DNA of 54,496 nucleotides from Rhodoferax sp. (GTDB lineage: Bacteria > Pseudomonadota > Gammaproteobacteria > Burkholderiales > Burkholderiaceae_C), in assembly GCA_030645355.1 (NCBI GenBank), contig JAUSNJ010000115.1, positions 1 through 54,496 of the forward strand, in the 5' to 3' direction. This document shows, piece after piece, positions 43,495 to 51,773 of the stretch (positions are counted from its first letter, which is position 1; every line of letters begins with the position of its first letter). The notes below the pieces were generated by a model. The model did no database searches, was not told where the DNA came from, and saw only the letters and a list, made by a program, of their open reading frames with translations. Position numbers and translations under genes: made by a program.

Positions 43495-45069
43495 CTAGCG
43501 GTTCATGCCAATCGCGGCCAGGCGCGTGCCGGATGGCAGCTGGAACACCGAGACCGCCTGCACCTGGTCACCGGCCAGGGTCTTGAGGCTGCTGGCGGCG
43601 GCGGCCATTTCTTCGACCAGGGCCGCGTTCTGCTGGGTGACCTGGTCCATCTGCATGACCGCTTCACCCACCTGCTGCACACCCATGGCCTGCTCATTGC
43701 TGGCGGCGCTGATCTCGCCCATGATGTCGGTCACGCGGCGGATGCTGGTCACCACCTCGGTCATCGTGACGCCGGCCTTGTCTACGAGTACCGTGCCCTG
43801 CTCCACCCGTTCCACGCTGGCATTGATCAGGGTCTTGATTTCCTTGGCGGCTTCCGCGCTGCGGCCAGCCAGGCTGCGCACCTCGCTGGCCACCACGGCA
43901 AAGCCACGGCCCTGCTCGCCGGCGCGGGCTGCTTCCACCGCGGCGTTCAATGCCAGGATATTGGTCTGGAAGGCGATGCCGTCAATGACGCTGATGATGT
44001 CCGAGATCTTGCGGCTGGACTCGTTGATGCCCTTCATGGTTTCCACAACCTGGCCCACCACATTGCCGCCCTGGATGGCCACGGTCGAGGCGTTCTGTGC
44101 CAGCTGGTTGGCCTGATTGGCGCTGTCAGCGTTCTGTTTGACGGTGGAGCTGAGCTCCTCCATGGAGGCGGCGGTCTCTTCCAGTGCACTGGCCTGTTGC
44201 TCGGTGCGCATGGACAGGTCGTTGTTGCCCTGGGCAATTTCCGCGCTGGCGCCGGCTACGCCTTCGGAGCCGGTGCGCACGGTGGAGACCACACTGACGA
44301 GGTTGGTCTGCATGTCTTTCAGGGCTGCCAGCGCCAGGCTGGTTTCACTCTTGCCCGAGCCGTCAATGTGCAGCGTCAGGTTGCCTTCGGCCACGCTGCG
44401 GGCGATGTCAACGACCTGGTTCAACGGCGTGGTGATGGCCTTGATCAGCATCCAGCCGATGGCGATACCGATAGCCACGGCAATGATGACCACCACGGTG
44501 AAGAGAATGATGGTCTGGTGGTATTCGCTCTGGGCGCGCTCGAACTCGGCTTTGGCCTCTTTGAGCTGGATGTCCACCAGGCCATCCACCACACCGCCCA
44601 GCGGGTCAATGGCCTCGTACACGGGTTTGACCAGGGTCGTGACCTTGTCCTTGTCACCCGCCTCCAAGGCTGCGCGCAACTGGGCGACGACCGGTTGCGC
44701 CTTGGCCATCAGCTCGTCCGCCTGGGCCGCGCCCCGTTTCTCTTCGTCTGTTAGGTAGGTTGCGGTATAGGCTTTCCACTGCTCGGCGGCATGGGCGGTG
44801 GCATCCGCGACCTGCTTGACCGCACCCTTGGGTTCCATCATTCCTGCTGCCACCTTGTTGGCCGCATCGACAATGTCCGAGGCATACATGTCGTGGACGG
44901 TTTTGAGCTGTTTGAGGGGCACCACCCGGTCGTCATAAATGGTGCCGATGGACTGGTTGGTGCTTTTGACCTTCAGGAAGCCAAAGCCCGCCATCAGGGA
45001 CACCATCGCAACCAGGACGGCAAACCCCAGTACCAGGCGGGTCGAGATTTTCATGTCATGCAGGTTCAT
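43495..45069 (-). CDS. Methyl-accepting chemotaxis protein
   Basis: Chemoreceptor of 524 residues from ATG 45069, preceded by AAGGATTCACG. A four-helix-bundle sensor lies between two membrane helices (about 10-32 and 190-212), followed by HAMP and the signalling domain with the highly conserved tip ([21 protein letters not shown], here given as [20 protein letters not shown]). Methylation helices contain [13 protein letters not shown]. The C-terminus ends GMNR without a CheR/CheB-docking pentapeptide. Ligand unknown. It is followed by the hybrid kinase gene on the same strand. Confidence 0.94.
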   Translation of the reverse strand: MNLHDMKISTRLVLGFAVLVAMVSLMAGFGFLKVKSTNQSIGTIYDDRVVPLKQLKTVHDMYASDIVDAANKVAAGMMEPKGAVKQVADATAHAAEQWKAYTATYLTDEEKRGAAQADELMAKAQPVVAQLRAALEAGDKDKVTTLVKPVYEAIDPLGGVVDGLVDIQLKEAKAEFERAQSEYHQTIILFTVVVIIAVAIGIAIGWMLIKAITTPLNQVVDIARSVAEGNLTLHIDGSGKSETSLALAALKDMQTNLVSVVSTVRTGSEGVAGASAEIAQGNNDLSMRTEQQASALEETAASMEELSSTVKQNADSANQANQLAQNASTVAIQGGNVVGQVVETMKGINESSRKISDIISVIDGIAFQTNILALNAAVEAARAGEQGRGFAVVASEVRSLAGRSAEAAKEIKTLINASVERVEQGTVLVDKAGVTMTEVVTSIRRVTDIMGEISAASNEQAMGVQQVGEAVMQMDQVTQQNAALVEEMAAAASSLKTLAGDQVQAVSVFQLPSGTRLAAIGMNR

Positions 45070-45200
45070 CGTGAATCCTTTTGATATCAATCGCTATCGA
45101 CAAAATAAGCCTAACACCCTTGGGGTTTGTTGGCTACGGCGATATGTACTTAGGCGCCTATGTTTGAACGGACGGTGGCTGTGCCGCACAATCGGGACCC

Positions 45201-46409
45201 ATGAAAACGATACGCCTGCGCGCCGGCAAAGAGCGCTCCCTGCAACGCCGCCATCCCTGGATCTTCGAATCAGCTATCGCCAAAGGCAGCGGCGACAGCG
45301 GTGAAACCGTCAGGGTGGAGTCCGACAGCGGGGCCTTCCTGGGCTGGGCCGCGTTCAGCCCCAGCTCCAAGATCCGCGCACGGGTCTGGAGCTTTGACGA
45401 AGCGCAGCGTATCGATGCTGCGTTTTTCATAGCGGCAGTTTCCCGTTCTGTGAGGGCTAGAGCCCGATTTGACATACAGAGCGATGGGCTGCGGCTGGTC
45501 CACGGCGAGTCCGATGGGCTGCCGGGGCTGATCGTGGACCGCTATGGCGACACGCTGGTGGCGCAGTTCCTGTCCAGTGGTGCCGAGCGCTGGAAAGCCG
45601 TGCTGGCCGACGCGCTGCTGGCCGAGACCGGCCTCACCAAACTCTATGAGCGCTCCGACGCCAGCAGCCGCTCCCTCGAAGGACTGCCCGAGGTCAAGGG
45701 CTGGCTGCGAGGTGGTGGCGCGGACGCGGCGACCGATCTGGTGCTGCACGAGCATCAGTGGACACTGGGCCTCTCCATCGCCGACGGCCACAAGACCGGC
45801 TTCTACCTGGACCAGCGCGACAGCCGCAAGAGGTTTGCCGACTATTGCGCCCGCCTGGGCTTTGCGCGCATGCTCAATTGCTTTTGCTACACCGGTGGCT
45901 TCACCGTGGCGGCGTTGGCGGGGCTGCGCGCCGGGGGCTTTACGGGTGGGCATGTCACTTCCATCGACTCCTCCGGTCCGGCGCTGGAGCAGGCCCGGGC
46001 CAACGTACGGCGCAACGGGTTTGATGAAAGCCAGGCCACTTTCCTGGATGCGGACGTCAACGCGTCACTGCGCCAGTTTCTGGACCAGGGCCGCACGTTT
46101 GACGCCATCGTGCTGGATCCGCCCAAGTTTGCCCCAACCGTGGCGCATGCCGAGCGCGCTGCCAGGGCCTACAAGGACATCAACCGCCTGGCGCTCAAGC
46201 TGCTGGAGCCCGGTGGCGTGCTGTTCACCTACTCCTGCTCGGGCGGCATCAGCGCTGATCTGTTCCACAAGATCGTGGCCGGTGCGGGATCAGACGCCGG
46301 TGTGGACGGCTACATCACCGAGCGCATGGGCGGGGCGCCTGACCACCCGATGACGATTGCATTTCCTGAGGGTGAATACCTGAAGGGACTGGTAATCATG
46401 CGCAAGTAA
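45201..46409 (+). CDS. rlmI: 23S rRNA m5C1962 methyltransferase RlmI
   Basis: SAM-dependent RNA cytosine methyltransferase (402 residues). N-terminal PUA domain (LRAGKERSLQRRHPWIFESA), then an EEHEE-like region, and the Rossmann domain with NCFCYTGGFTVAAL (SAM), VLDPPKFAPT and SYSCSG-type catalytic segment (TYSCSGGISADLFH). Codons about 73-91 coincide with family E copy E8, giving FIAAVSRSVRARARFD; length in this part seems close to other RlmI proteins. It is divergent from the chemoreceptor gene. Repeats P-C and P-D follow in the long gap downstream. Confidence 0.94.
   Translation: MKTIRLRAGKERSLQRRHPWIFESAIAKGSGDSGETVRVESDSGAFLGWAAFSPSSKIRARVWSFDEAQRIDAAFFIAAVSRSVRARARFDIQSDGLRLVHGESDGLPGLIVDRYGDTLVAQFLSSGAERWKAVLADALLAETGLTKLYERSDASSRSLEGLPEVKGWLRGGGADAATDLVLHEHQWTLGLSIADGHKTGFYLDQRDSRKRFADYCARLGFARMLNCFCYTGGFTVAALAGLRAGGFTGGHVTSIDSSGPALEQARANVRRNGFDESQATFLDADVNASLRQFLDQGRTFDAIVLDPPKFAPTVAHAERAARAYKDINRLALKLLEPGGVLFTYSCSGGISADLFHKIVAGAGSDAGVDGYITERMGGAPDHPMTIAFPEGEYLKGLVIMRK
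45416..45472 (+). repeat. Family E element, copy E8 (inside rlmI)
   Basis: CATAGC at 45428-45433 and TGAGGGCT at 45451-45458, offset 23 nt; left flank ATGCTGCGTTTT, right flank AGAGCCCGATTT matching E4, E6 and E7. Read in a different frame from E1 and E7. Confidence 0.7.
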
Positions 46410-46490
46410 GATTTGGCTCCCTCGGTCGCGCATCGTGTGCAGCTTCCTGGCCCTTACGTTGCGCAAGTAAGCGTGTCTGGTGTGCGCCCG

Positions 46491-46584
46491 CAGCAGGCAT
46501 GGGGTGGCTGTTCTGCTCCGTGTCCCCCGCCCGCTGCGCGGGCTCCTCCTTGACCTGCGCAGAACAGCCACCCCATGCCTGCTG
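46491..46584 (+). repeat. Family P repeat, copy P-C
   Basis: Perfect 26-bp inverted repeat: arms 46491-46516 and 46559-46584. Inner parts are GTTCTGC and GCAGAAC as in P-A; the outer arm (CAGCAGGCATGGGGTGG) is unrelated to those of the other copies. The core carries GTGTCCCCCGCCCGC, TGC, GCGGGCTCCTCCTTGACC. It lies about 80 bases after rlmI in a gene-free stretch. Confidence 0.93.
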
Positions 46585-46627
46585 CTGGAATCTTTGTAGC
46601 CAGATCGCCGCAAACCAAGCCCCGCAG
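46585..46627. other. Spacer between repeats P-C and P-D
   Basis: Short unique sequence separating two family P copies in opposite orientation. Together with the flanks (46410-46490 and 46714-46855) this 446-base region between rlmI and the CobW-type gene holds no gene; apart from the repeats nothing else was recognised. Confidence 0.6.
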
Positions 46628-46713
46628 TATCAGTCGGGTAGTGGGTTTTGCGTAGGTCAAGGAGGAGCCCGCAGGGCGGGGGACACGAAGCAAAACGCGC
46701 TACCCGATTGATA
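46628..46713 (-). repeat. Family P repeat, copy P-D
   Basis: Arms 46628-46651 and 46690-46713 are complementary over 24 bp with three mismatches. Next to the core the stem is GTTTTGC/GCAAAAC in place of GTTCTGC/GCAGAAC in P-A and P-C, a compensatory change. Core in reverse orientation (AAGGAGGAGCCCGC, GGGCGGGGGACAC). Confidence 0.88.
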
Positions 46714-46855
46714 CAAGAGACACTGTAGTCCCGCCGCCCGACGCCTCGCGTTGGTCCAGCGTTGAAACCCACCGGCGAAAAGTGTCATTCAGGCGTAAGC
46801 TGCATGGCTTGATTTGACCAGTACACTCCCCACCTGCTGAATTTTGGATTCCCCC

Positions 46856-47923
46856 ATGAGTTTGATCCCCGCCACCATCCTGACCGGCTTCCTGGGCTCG
46901 GGCAAAACCACGCTCCTGAAGCGCGTGCTGGCCGAGGCGCACGGCCAGAAGATCGCCGTTATCGAGAACGAATTCGGTGAAGAAAACATCGACAGTGACA
47001 TCCTGGTCAGCGACACCAATGAGCAGATCATCCAGATGAGCAACGGCTGCATCTGCTGCACCATCCGCGAAGACCTGCGCGCCACGCTGCAACTGCTGGC
47101 GGCCAAGAAACGCACGGGCGTGCTGGACTTTGACCGCGTCGTCATCGAGACCACCGGTCTGGCCGACCCCGGCCCGGTGGCCCAGACCTTCTTCATGGAT
47201 GACGAAATTGCCGAGTCCTTTTTGCTGGACTCCATCCTGACGCTGGTCGATGCCAAACATGCAGAGCAGCAGCTCAACGACCGCCAGGAGGCGCGCCGCC
47301 AGGTGGGCTTTGCGGACCAGATCTTCATCAGCAAGACCGATCTGGTCAGCAAGGACGAAACTGACGCCCTGATGCACCGCCTCAAGCACATGAACCCGCG
47401 CGCGCCACAAAAGGCCGTGCACTTTGGGGAGGTGGCATTGAGCGAGGTGTTCGACCTGCGCGGCTTCAACCTGAACGCCAAGCTCGACATCGATCCCGAC
47501 TTCCTGAAGGAAGACGAGCACGACCATGACCATGATCACGAAGGGCACGACCATGCGCCAGGGGAACCCTGCGACCACCCCTCGCACGCCCATGGTGGCG
47601 GGCACCACCACCACCACGACGACGATGTCAAGAGCTTTGTCTTCAAGTCCGACCGGGCCTTTGATCCCGCCAAGCTGGAAGACTTTTTGGGCGCCATCGT
47701 CAATATCTACGGCCCGCGCATGCTGCGCTACAAGGGGGTGCTCTATATGAAGGGCACCGACCGCAAGGTCATCTTCCAGGGCGTGCACCAGTTGATGGGC
47801 AGTGATTTGGGTCCACAATGGGCCGACGGTGAGCACCGCTGCAGCAAAATGGTGTTTATCGGAATCGACCTGCCCAAGGACATTCTTTTGCAGGGCATGG
47901 AGCAGTCATTGGTGGCGGTGTAG
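46856..47923 (+). CDS. CobW/G3E-family metallochaperone GTPase
   Basis: 355 residues from ATG 46856. P-loop [13 protein letters not shown], the metal site GCICCTIRED (CxCC), VIETTGLADPGPV and ISKTDLVS define the COG0523/CobW group of GTPases that deliver metals. A His/Asp-rich segment (about 218-258; HDHDHDHEGHDH and HHHHHDDD) between the GTPase and C-terminal CobW domain suggests zinc, cobalt or nickel handling. The C-terminal domain is complete (RMLRYKGVLYMKG; WADGEHRCSKMVFIG). It is not in a vitamin B12 or nitrile hydratase context, so the client is unknown; nickel for the hydrogenase is possible but unsupported. Confidence 0.92.
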   Translation: MSLIPATILTGFLGSGKTTLLKRVLAEAHGQKIAVIENEFGEENIDSDILVSDTNEQIIQMSNGCICCTIREDLRATLQLLAAKKRTGVLDFDRVVIETTGLADPGPVAQTFFMDDEIAESFLLDSILTLVDAKHAEQQLNDRQEARRQVGFADQIFISKTDLVSKDETDALMHRLKHMNPRAPQKAVHFGEVALSEVFDLRGFNLNAKLDIDPDFLKEDEHDHDHDHEGHDHAPGEPCDHPSHAHGGGHHHHHDDDVKSFVFKSDRAFDPAKLEDFLGAIVNIYGPRMLRYKGVLYMKGTDRKVIFQGVHQLMGSDLGPQWADGEHRCSKMVFIGIDLPKDILLQGMEQSLVAV

Positions 47924-48147
47924 GCGTGCCGGCGGTTTGCGCCCCGGCGAGCCCGATTTTTTGACATGTTTTTCTTCAGATTGAACACCAAATGATTGTC
48001 TCGATTTTGCAACTGATGGGTTTTCCCTTGGGGAAGCCTGTACACTCGCGCGCCGGAGAACACCCGCCAAAGCACTCATCCAAGGGCCCTGGCGGGACAG
48101 CAGGCCCCACCGACCATGCGCAGGAGAAATCTGCCAGGAGACAAGAA

Positions 48148-49287
48148 GTGAACGCTAAATCTGGAAAAGTCAGCAAGACCGCAGCAACCAAAAGCAAGGT
48201 GCAGGCCGCCGTCAAATCCAAGGGGAAGCCTGCCGCCAAACCTGCCAAGCCCGTGGCCAAACCGGCCGCCAAGGCGCCCGCCAAACCCGCGGTAAAAGTG
48301 ACCATTGCTTCCAAATCTGCAGCCAAACCAGCGCCCAAAGCGCCGGCCAAGGCAGCACCCAAGGCAGCAGCAAAGCCTGTAGCCAAAGGCGTAGCAGCCA
48401 AGGCCGCGAAACCTGTGGCCAAAGCCAGCGCCAAGCCAGTGATCCCATCCCAAAAGAGCACTGTCAAAGCACCGGTCAAAGCCAAACCAGCGGCTTCCAA
48501 AGCCGTCGCTCCACCCGTTCCCAAACCCCGGGCTCCAGCCAGCCCAGTCCCCATGCCCGTTTCCAAAACGTCAGCCAAGCCAATGCAGACAACCGCTCCT
48601 TCCAAGTCAAAGTCCCCAGTCGCTGCCAGCGTACCGGTTGAAAAAACTGTTGCCGCTGCGCCGGTCGCAGTGCCCGCACCCGCGCCCGCCAAGGCCGGAC
48701 GCCCGTCCTCCCGGCTGGCGCAGTTAACGGTCCCGTCCATGGCACAGACCGTGGCCTCGACCGCTGCCAAGGCCAGCTACACGCAGTCCACGCCGTCGCA
48801 CATCATTGTTCCGGCGCTGCCTTCGTCGATCAAGAAAGACCCCAAGCTGGCCAATAACTGGAAGACCACACCGGTGGCCGACTTGAGCGACGCCGAACTG
48901 ATGGCCATGCCCGATTCCGAGTACATGAATGCGGTGCAGCTGGCTGCGTTCCGTCTGAAGCTGACCAAGCTGAAGCTCGATATCCTGAACAGCGCCGGTG
49001 AGACGACCGAGCATCTGCGCGAAGATACGTCGGTGGTGCCGGACCCGGCTGACCGTGCCACGATTGAAGAAGAGCATGCGCTGGAACTGCGGACCCGCGA
49101 CCGTGAGCGCAAACTGCTGAAAAAGATCGAGCAATCCATTGGCCGCATTGACGCCGGTGACTATGGGTATTGCGATGAAACCGGTGAAGCCATAGGCGTG
49201 GGCCGCTTGCTGGCCCGTCCCACCGCCACCCTGTCTCTGGAGGCGCAACAGCGCCGCGAACTCAAGCAGAAAATGTTTGGGGATTGA
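48148..49287 (+). CDS. dksA: DksA with long Lys/Ala/Pro-rich N-terminal tail
   Basis: RNA polymerase secondary-channel factor that works with ppGpp. The start is taken as GTG 48148, with CCAGGAGACA nine bases upstream; 379 residues versus about 150 for E. coli DksA. Residues 1 to about 210 are almost only Lys, Ala, Pro, Val and Ser (KPAAKPAK-like repeats), like bacterial histone-H1 tails, and probably bind nucleic acid. The DksA part (about 215-379) keeps the coiled-coil tip DRAT followed by EEEHALELRTRDRERKL. The zinc finger is degenerate: YGYCDETGEAIG has one Cys and the second pair is missing (TATLSLEAQ), as in other betaproteobacterial or DksA2-like forms. Confidence 0.88.
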   Translation: MNAKSGKVSKTAATKSKVQAAVKSKGKPAAKPAKPVAKPAAKAPAKPAVKVTIASKSAAKPAPKAPAKAAPKAAAKPVAKGVAAKAAKPVAKASAKPVIPSQKSTVKAPVKAKPAASKAVAPPVPKPRAPASPVPMPVSKTSAKPMQTTAPSKSKSPVAASVPVEKTVAAAPVAVPAPAPAKAGRPSSRLAQLTVPSMAQTVASTAAKASYTQSTPSHIIVPALPSSIKKDPKLANNWKTTPVADLSDAELMAMPDSEYMNAVQLAAFRLKLTKLKLDILNSAGETTEHLREDTSVVPDPADRATIEEEHALELRTRDRERKLLKKIEQSIGRIDAGDYGYCDETGEAIGVGRLLARPTATLSLEAQQRRELKQKMFGD

Positions 49288-49320
49288 CCGAACGCCACTT
49301 GTAACACCTGTTCGTTCGGT
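49287..49320 (+). other. Inverted repeat between dksA and the STAS gene
   Basis: ACCGAACG (49287-49294) and CGTTCGGT (49313-49320) are perfect complements with an 18-base loop, starting in the last base of the dksA stop codon and ending 11 bases before the next ATG. It could be an operator or a weak mRNA hairpin. No U-run follows. Confidence 0.5.
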
Positions 49321-49331
49321 AAACTGAGCTT

Positions 49332-51137
49332 ATGGCTACCAAAGACGATCGCCCAGGATTGTTGTCCAAGATGGCGATGTTCGTTCGCAATCCGACCAAG
49401 GACTGGTCGGAGTTGGAGCGCCCGCTGCCCGACCAGGACAGTGGCTTTGACAAGCAGGTCCTCAAGCAGATGATCGAGCGCAAGCGCCAGAACGACTTCG
49501 TTCGCAAGCGCGAGTTCGACCAATTGCGCAAACTGCGCAGCCGGGGTGCTTCCGCGGTCGCTGGCATGGGGCGGCCTTCCGTGTTCCAGTCCAGCATGGC
49601 AACGGACCCGGATGGTCGCGCGGTCACATTGAAGAAAATCGATGAGATCGAAGCCCAGATGTCCAAGCAGTGGTGGAAGGGCAAACAAGACGCCGCCAAC
49701 GCACAGGGCGCCGGTTTTCCGGTGGCCAAGCCGCCAGCAGCCGCTCCCGCGCCTCCCCACGCGATGGAGCCCACGCGGCCCGCGTCTTTCTCCGAGCAGT
49801 TTGAGTCAACGGATGGACACGACAGATTCGCCGAAGAGTCACCCTCCAAGGGCGCCGAATTCAAGGCGACGGAAATGGGAGATGGCATGGACCCTGGCCT
49901 GCGCGCGCAGCCCCGAGCCCAGGCCCGTCCCGGAGCAGGAAGAGGCCCCGCGATGGGGTCGCTTGCAAACGGCTATGACAGCGCAGAAGTGGGCTTCTCG
50001 ACGTCCAAGCTGTTTGCAATCGATGTGGAAGACATGGCCACCGACCCGGAGCTTGAGGAGGCCGCCATCCGGTTTGCCAACGGCGATGACGAAGGTGCCG
50101 AGAGCGGTCTGCTGGCGGCCCTGCGTGGCGACGGGGTACAGCCCGAGGTGGCCTATTCCTGGGTGGCGGCCCTGCTTGACCTGTACCGTGCAACGCAGCA
50201 GCGGACCCGATTTGAACAGGCGGTCGCGGAGTTCGCTGACCGCTTCGAGACGGTTCCACAATGGAGTGTGATTGGCGATGTGCCGGCTGGGCGCGCCGCT
50301 GCGAGTCCGGGCTCCGCCCCGGGCGCGACCCCGCCCCGCGCCAGCCGTGACTACTCGATCGGTGCGATCTGGTGCAGCCCTGCCGAATTGAATGCGCAGG
50401 CTCTGGAAGAGCTGCGCGATGCCATGGCATCGAACCCTACACCCTGGCATCTGGACTGGTCGCGGCTGGTTCGCATCACGGAGGATGCGGTGCCGTTGAT
50501 GACCGGGCTCTTCGGCAGTTTGTGCGATGAGCCCGTGGCGCTGCGGTTCAGTGGCGCCCGCCGGTTGGTCGATACGTTGCGGTCCATGATGCCATCGGGT
50601 GACCAAAGTGTGAGCCCGGAGTGGTGGGCCATGCGCCTGAATGCGCTGCGGACCATGCAGCTGCTCGACGACTTCGAATTGGCCGCGCTGGACTACTGCG
50701 TGACCTACGAAGTGTCTCCGCCGGCATGGCAGGAGGCGCGTTGCCAATACGAAAACGTCGAGGCAGAAGACGAGGCCGCCGCACGTGCGGACCCCAGCGG
50801 CTGGGGGTCCGGCTACAGCCAGATGCCCACGGCGCCGATCGGGCTGGATGGATCGCAAGCCGTGGAGGTGGAGCTGACCGGCAATGTGCTGGGTGATGCC
50901 AGCCAGGCCCTGGCCAGCTTCGACAGGACGGGTCACAGGGGAGATGGCATCATCGTGTCCTGCAAGGGGCTGTTGCGTGTCGATTTTTCCGCTGCGGGCA
51001 GCATTCTGAACTGGGTGGCCATGCGCCAGGCAGAAGGCTGCCACGTCCAGTTCCGCGACGTGCACCGCCTGGTGGCGGCGTTCTTCAACGTCATCGGCAT
51101 CAACGAGCATGCCCGGGTGGTTCCGCGCGCCATCTAG
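49332..51137 (+). CDS. STAS-domain protein of unknown function
   Basis: 601 residues without signal or membrane segment. The N-terminus has a conserved-looking helical part (LLSKMAMFVRNPTKDWSELE; RKRQNDFVRKREFDQLRKL). A low-complexity Pro/Ala/Arg linker (about 120-220) follows, then a helical region resembling tetratricopeptide-type modules (about 220-310), and two STAS-like parts toward the C-terminus, the last ending AAGSILNWVAMRQAEGCH and VQFRDVHRLVAAFFNVIG. STAS domains act as anti-sigma-antagonist-type interaction modules. The gene is commonly placed between dksA and hslV in Burkholderiales; its role is not established. The frame is complete with ATG 49332. Confidence 0.8.
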   Translation: MATKDDRPGLLSKMAMFVRNPTKDWSELERPLPDQDSGFDKQVLKQMIERKRQNDFVRKREFDQLRKLRSRGASAVAGMGRPSVFQSSMATDPDGRAVTLKKIDEIEAQMSKQWWKGKQDAANAQGAGFPVAKPPAAAPAPPHAMEPTRPASFSEQFESTDGHDRFAEESPSKGAEFKATEMGDGMDPGLRAQPRAQARPGAGRGPAMGSLANGYDSAEVGFSTSKLFAIDVEDMATDPELEEAAIRFANGDDEGAESGLLAALRGDGVQPEVAYSWVAALLDLYRATQQRTRFEQAVAEFADRFETVPQWSVIGDVPAGRAAASPGSAPGATPPRASRDYSIGAIWCSPAELNAQALEELRDAMASNPTPWHLDWSRLVRITEDAVPLMTGLFGSLCDEPVALRFSGARRLVDTLRSMMPSGDQSVSPEWWAMRLNALRTMQLLDDFELAALDYCVTYEVSPPAWQEARCQYENVEAEDEAAARADPSGWGSGYSQMPTAPIGLDGSQAVEVELTGNVLGDASQALASFDRTGHRGDGIIVSCKGLLRVDFSAAGSILNWVAMRQAEGCHVQFRDVHRLVAAFFNVIGINEHARVVPRAI

Positions 51138-51176
51138 GCACTTGTTTTTGGGGCCATTGCCCGAATCTAGGAATCC

Positions 51177-51743
51177 ATGGAACCCTATCACGGCACCACC
51201 ATCATCAGCGTTCGTCGCAAGACCCCGCAGGGCTATTCGGTCGCCATTGGCGGCGACGGCCAGGTCACACTGGGCAACATCATCGTCAAGGGCAGTGCCC
51301 GCAAGGTGCGCAAGCTTTACCATGGCAAGGTGCTGGCCGGGTTCGCCGGCGCCACGGCCGATGCCTTTACCTTGTTTGAGCGCTTTGAAGCCAAGCTGGA
51401 AAAGCACCAGGGCCACCTGGTGCGCGCCGCCATCGAGCTGACCAAGGATTGGCGCACCGATCGGGTGTTGCGCCGTTTGGAGGCCATGCTGGCTGTGGCC
51501 GACCAGGATGCGTCGTTGATCATCACCGGCAACGGGGACGTGCTGGAACCCGAAAATGGCATTGTCACCATTGGCTCGGGCGGCGCCTATGCGCAGGCCG
51601 CTGCCATGGCACTGCTGAACCATACCGAGCTGTCGGCCGCCGACATCGTTAAACGCTCGCTGGAAATAGCCGGCGAAATATGCATTTACACCAATATGCA
51701 GCACACCATCGAAGTGCTTGGGGACAGTCCGAAGCCCACCTAG
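51177..51743 (+). CDS. hslV: ATP-dependent protease subunit HslV
   Basis: Proteasome-like peptidase chamber of HslUV. 188 residues from ATG 51177. The N-terminus [14 protein letters not shown] shows that six residues must be removed to expose the catalytic Thr, a short propeptide usual in Betaproteobacteria. [30 protein letters not shown] and [15 protein letters not shown] are typical HslV. hslU follows after 30 bases, forming the usual operon. No CIRCE or sigma32 promoter was clearly seen upstream. Confidence 0.96.
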   Translation: MEPYHGTTIISVRRKTPQGYSVAIGGDGQVTLGNIIVKGSARKVRKLYHGKVLAGFAGATADAFTLFERFEAKLEKHQGHLVRAAIELTKDWRTDRVLRRLEAMLAVADQDASLIITGNGDVLEPENGIVTIGSGGAYAQAAAMALLNHTELSAADIVKRSLEIAGEICIYTNMQHTIEVLGDSPKPT

Positions 51744-51773
51744 TGGGCAAGCTCGGTTCCCAACTGATCAAGT

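Noticed and set aside
45070..45200. Sigma28 flagellar promoter for the chemoreceptor gene
   Set aside because: A GTCGATAG-like -10 exists on the minus strand but no TAAA-type -35 at the right distance.
47961..48046. Promoter for dksA (TTGACA at 47961 or TACACT at 48041)
   Set aside because: Neither hexamer has a convincing partner at 16-18 bp spacing.
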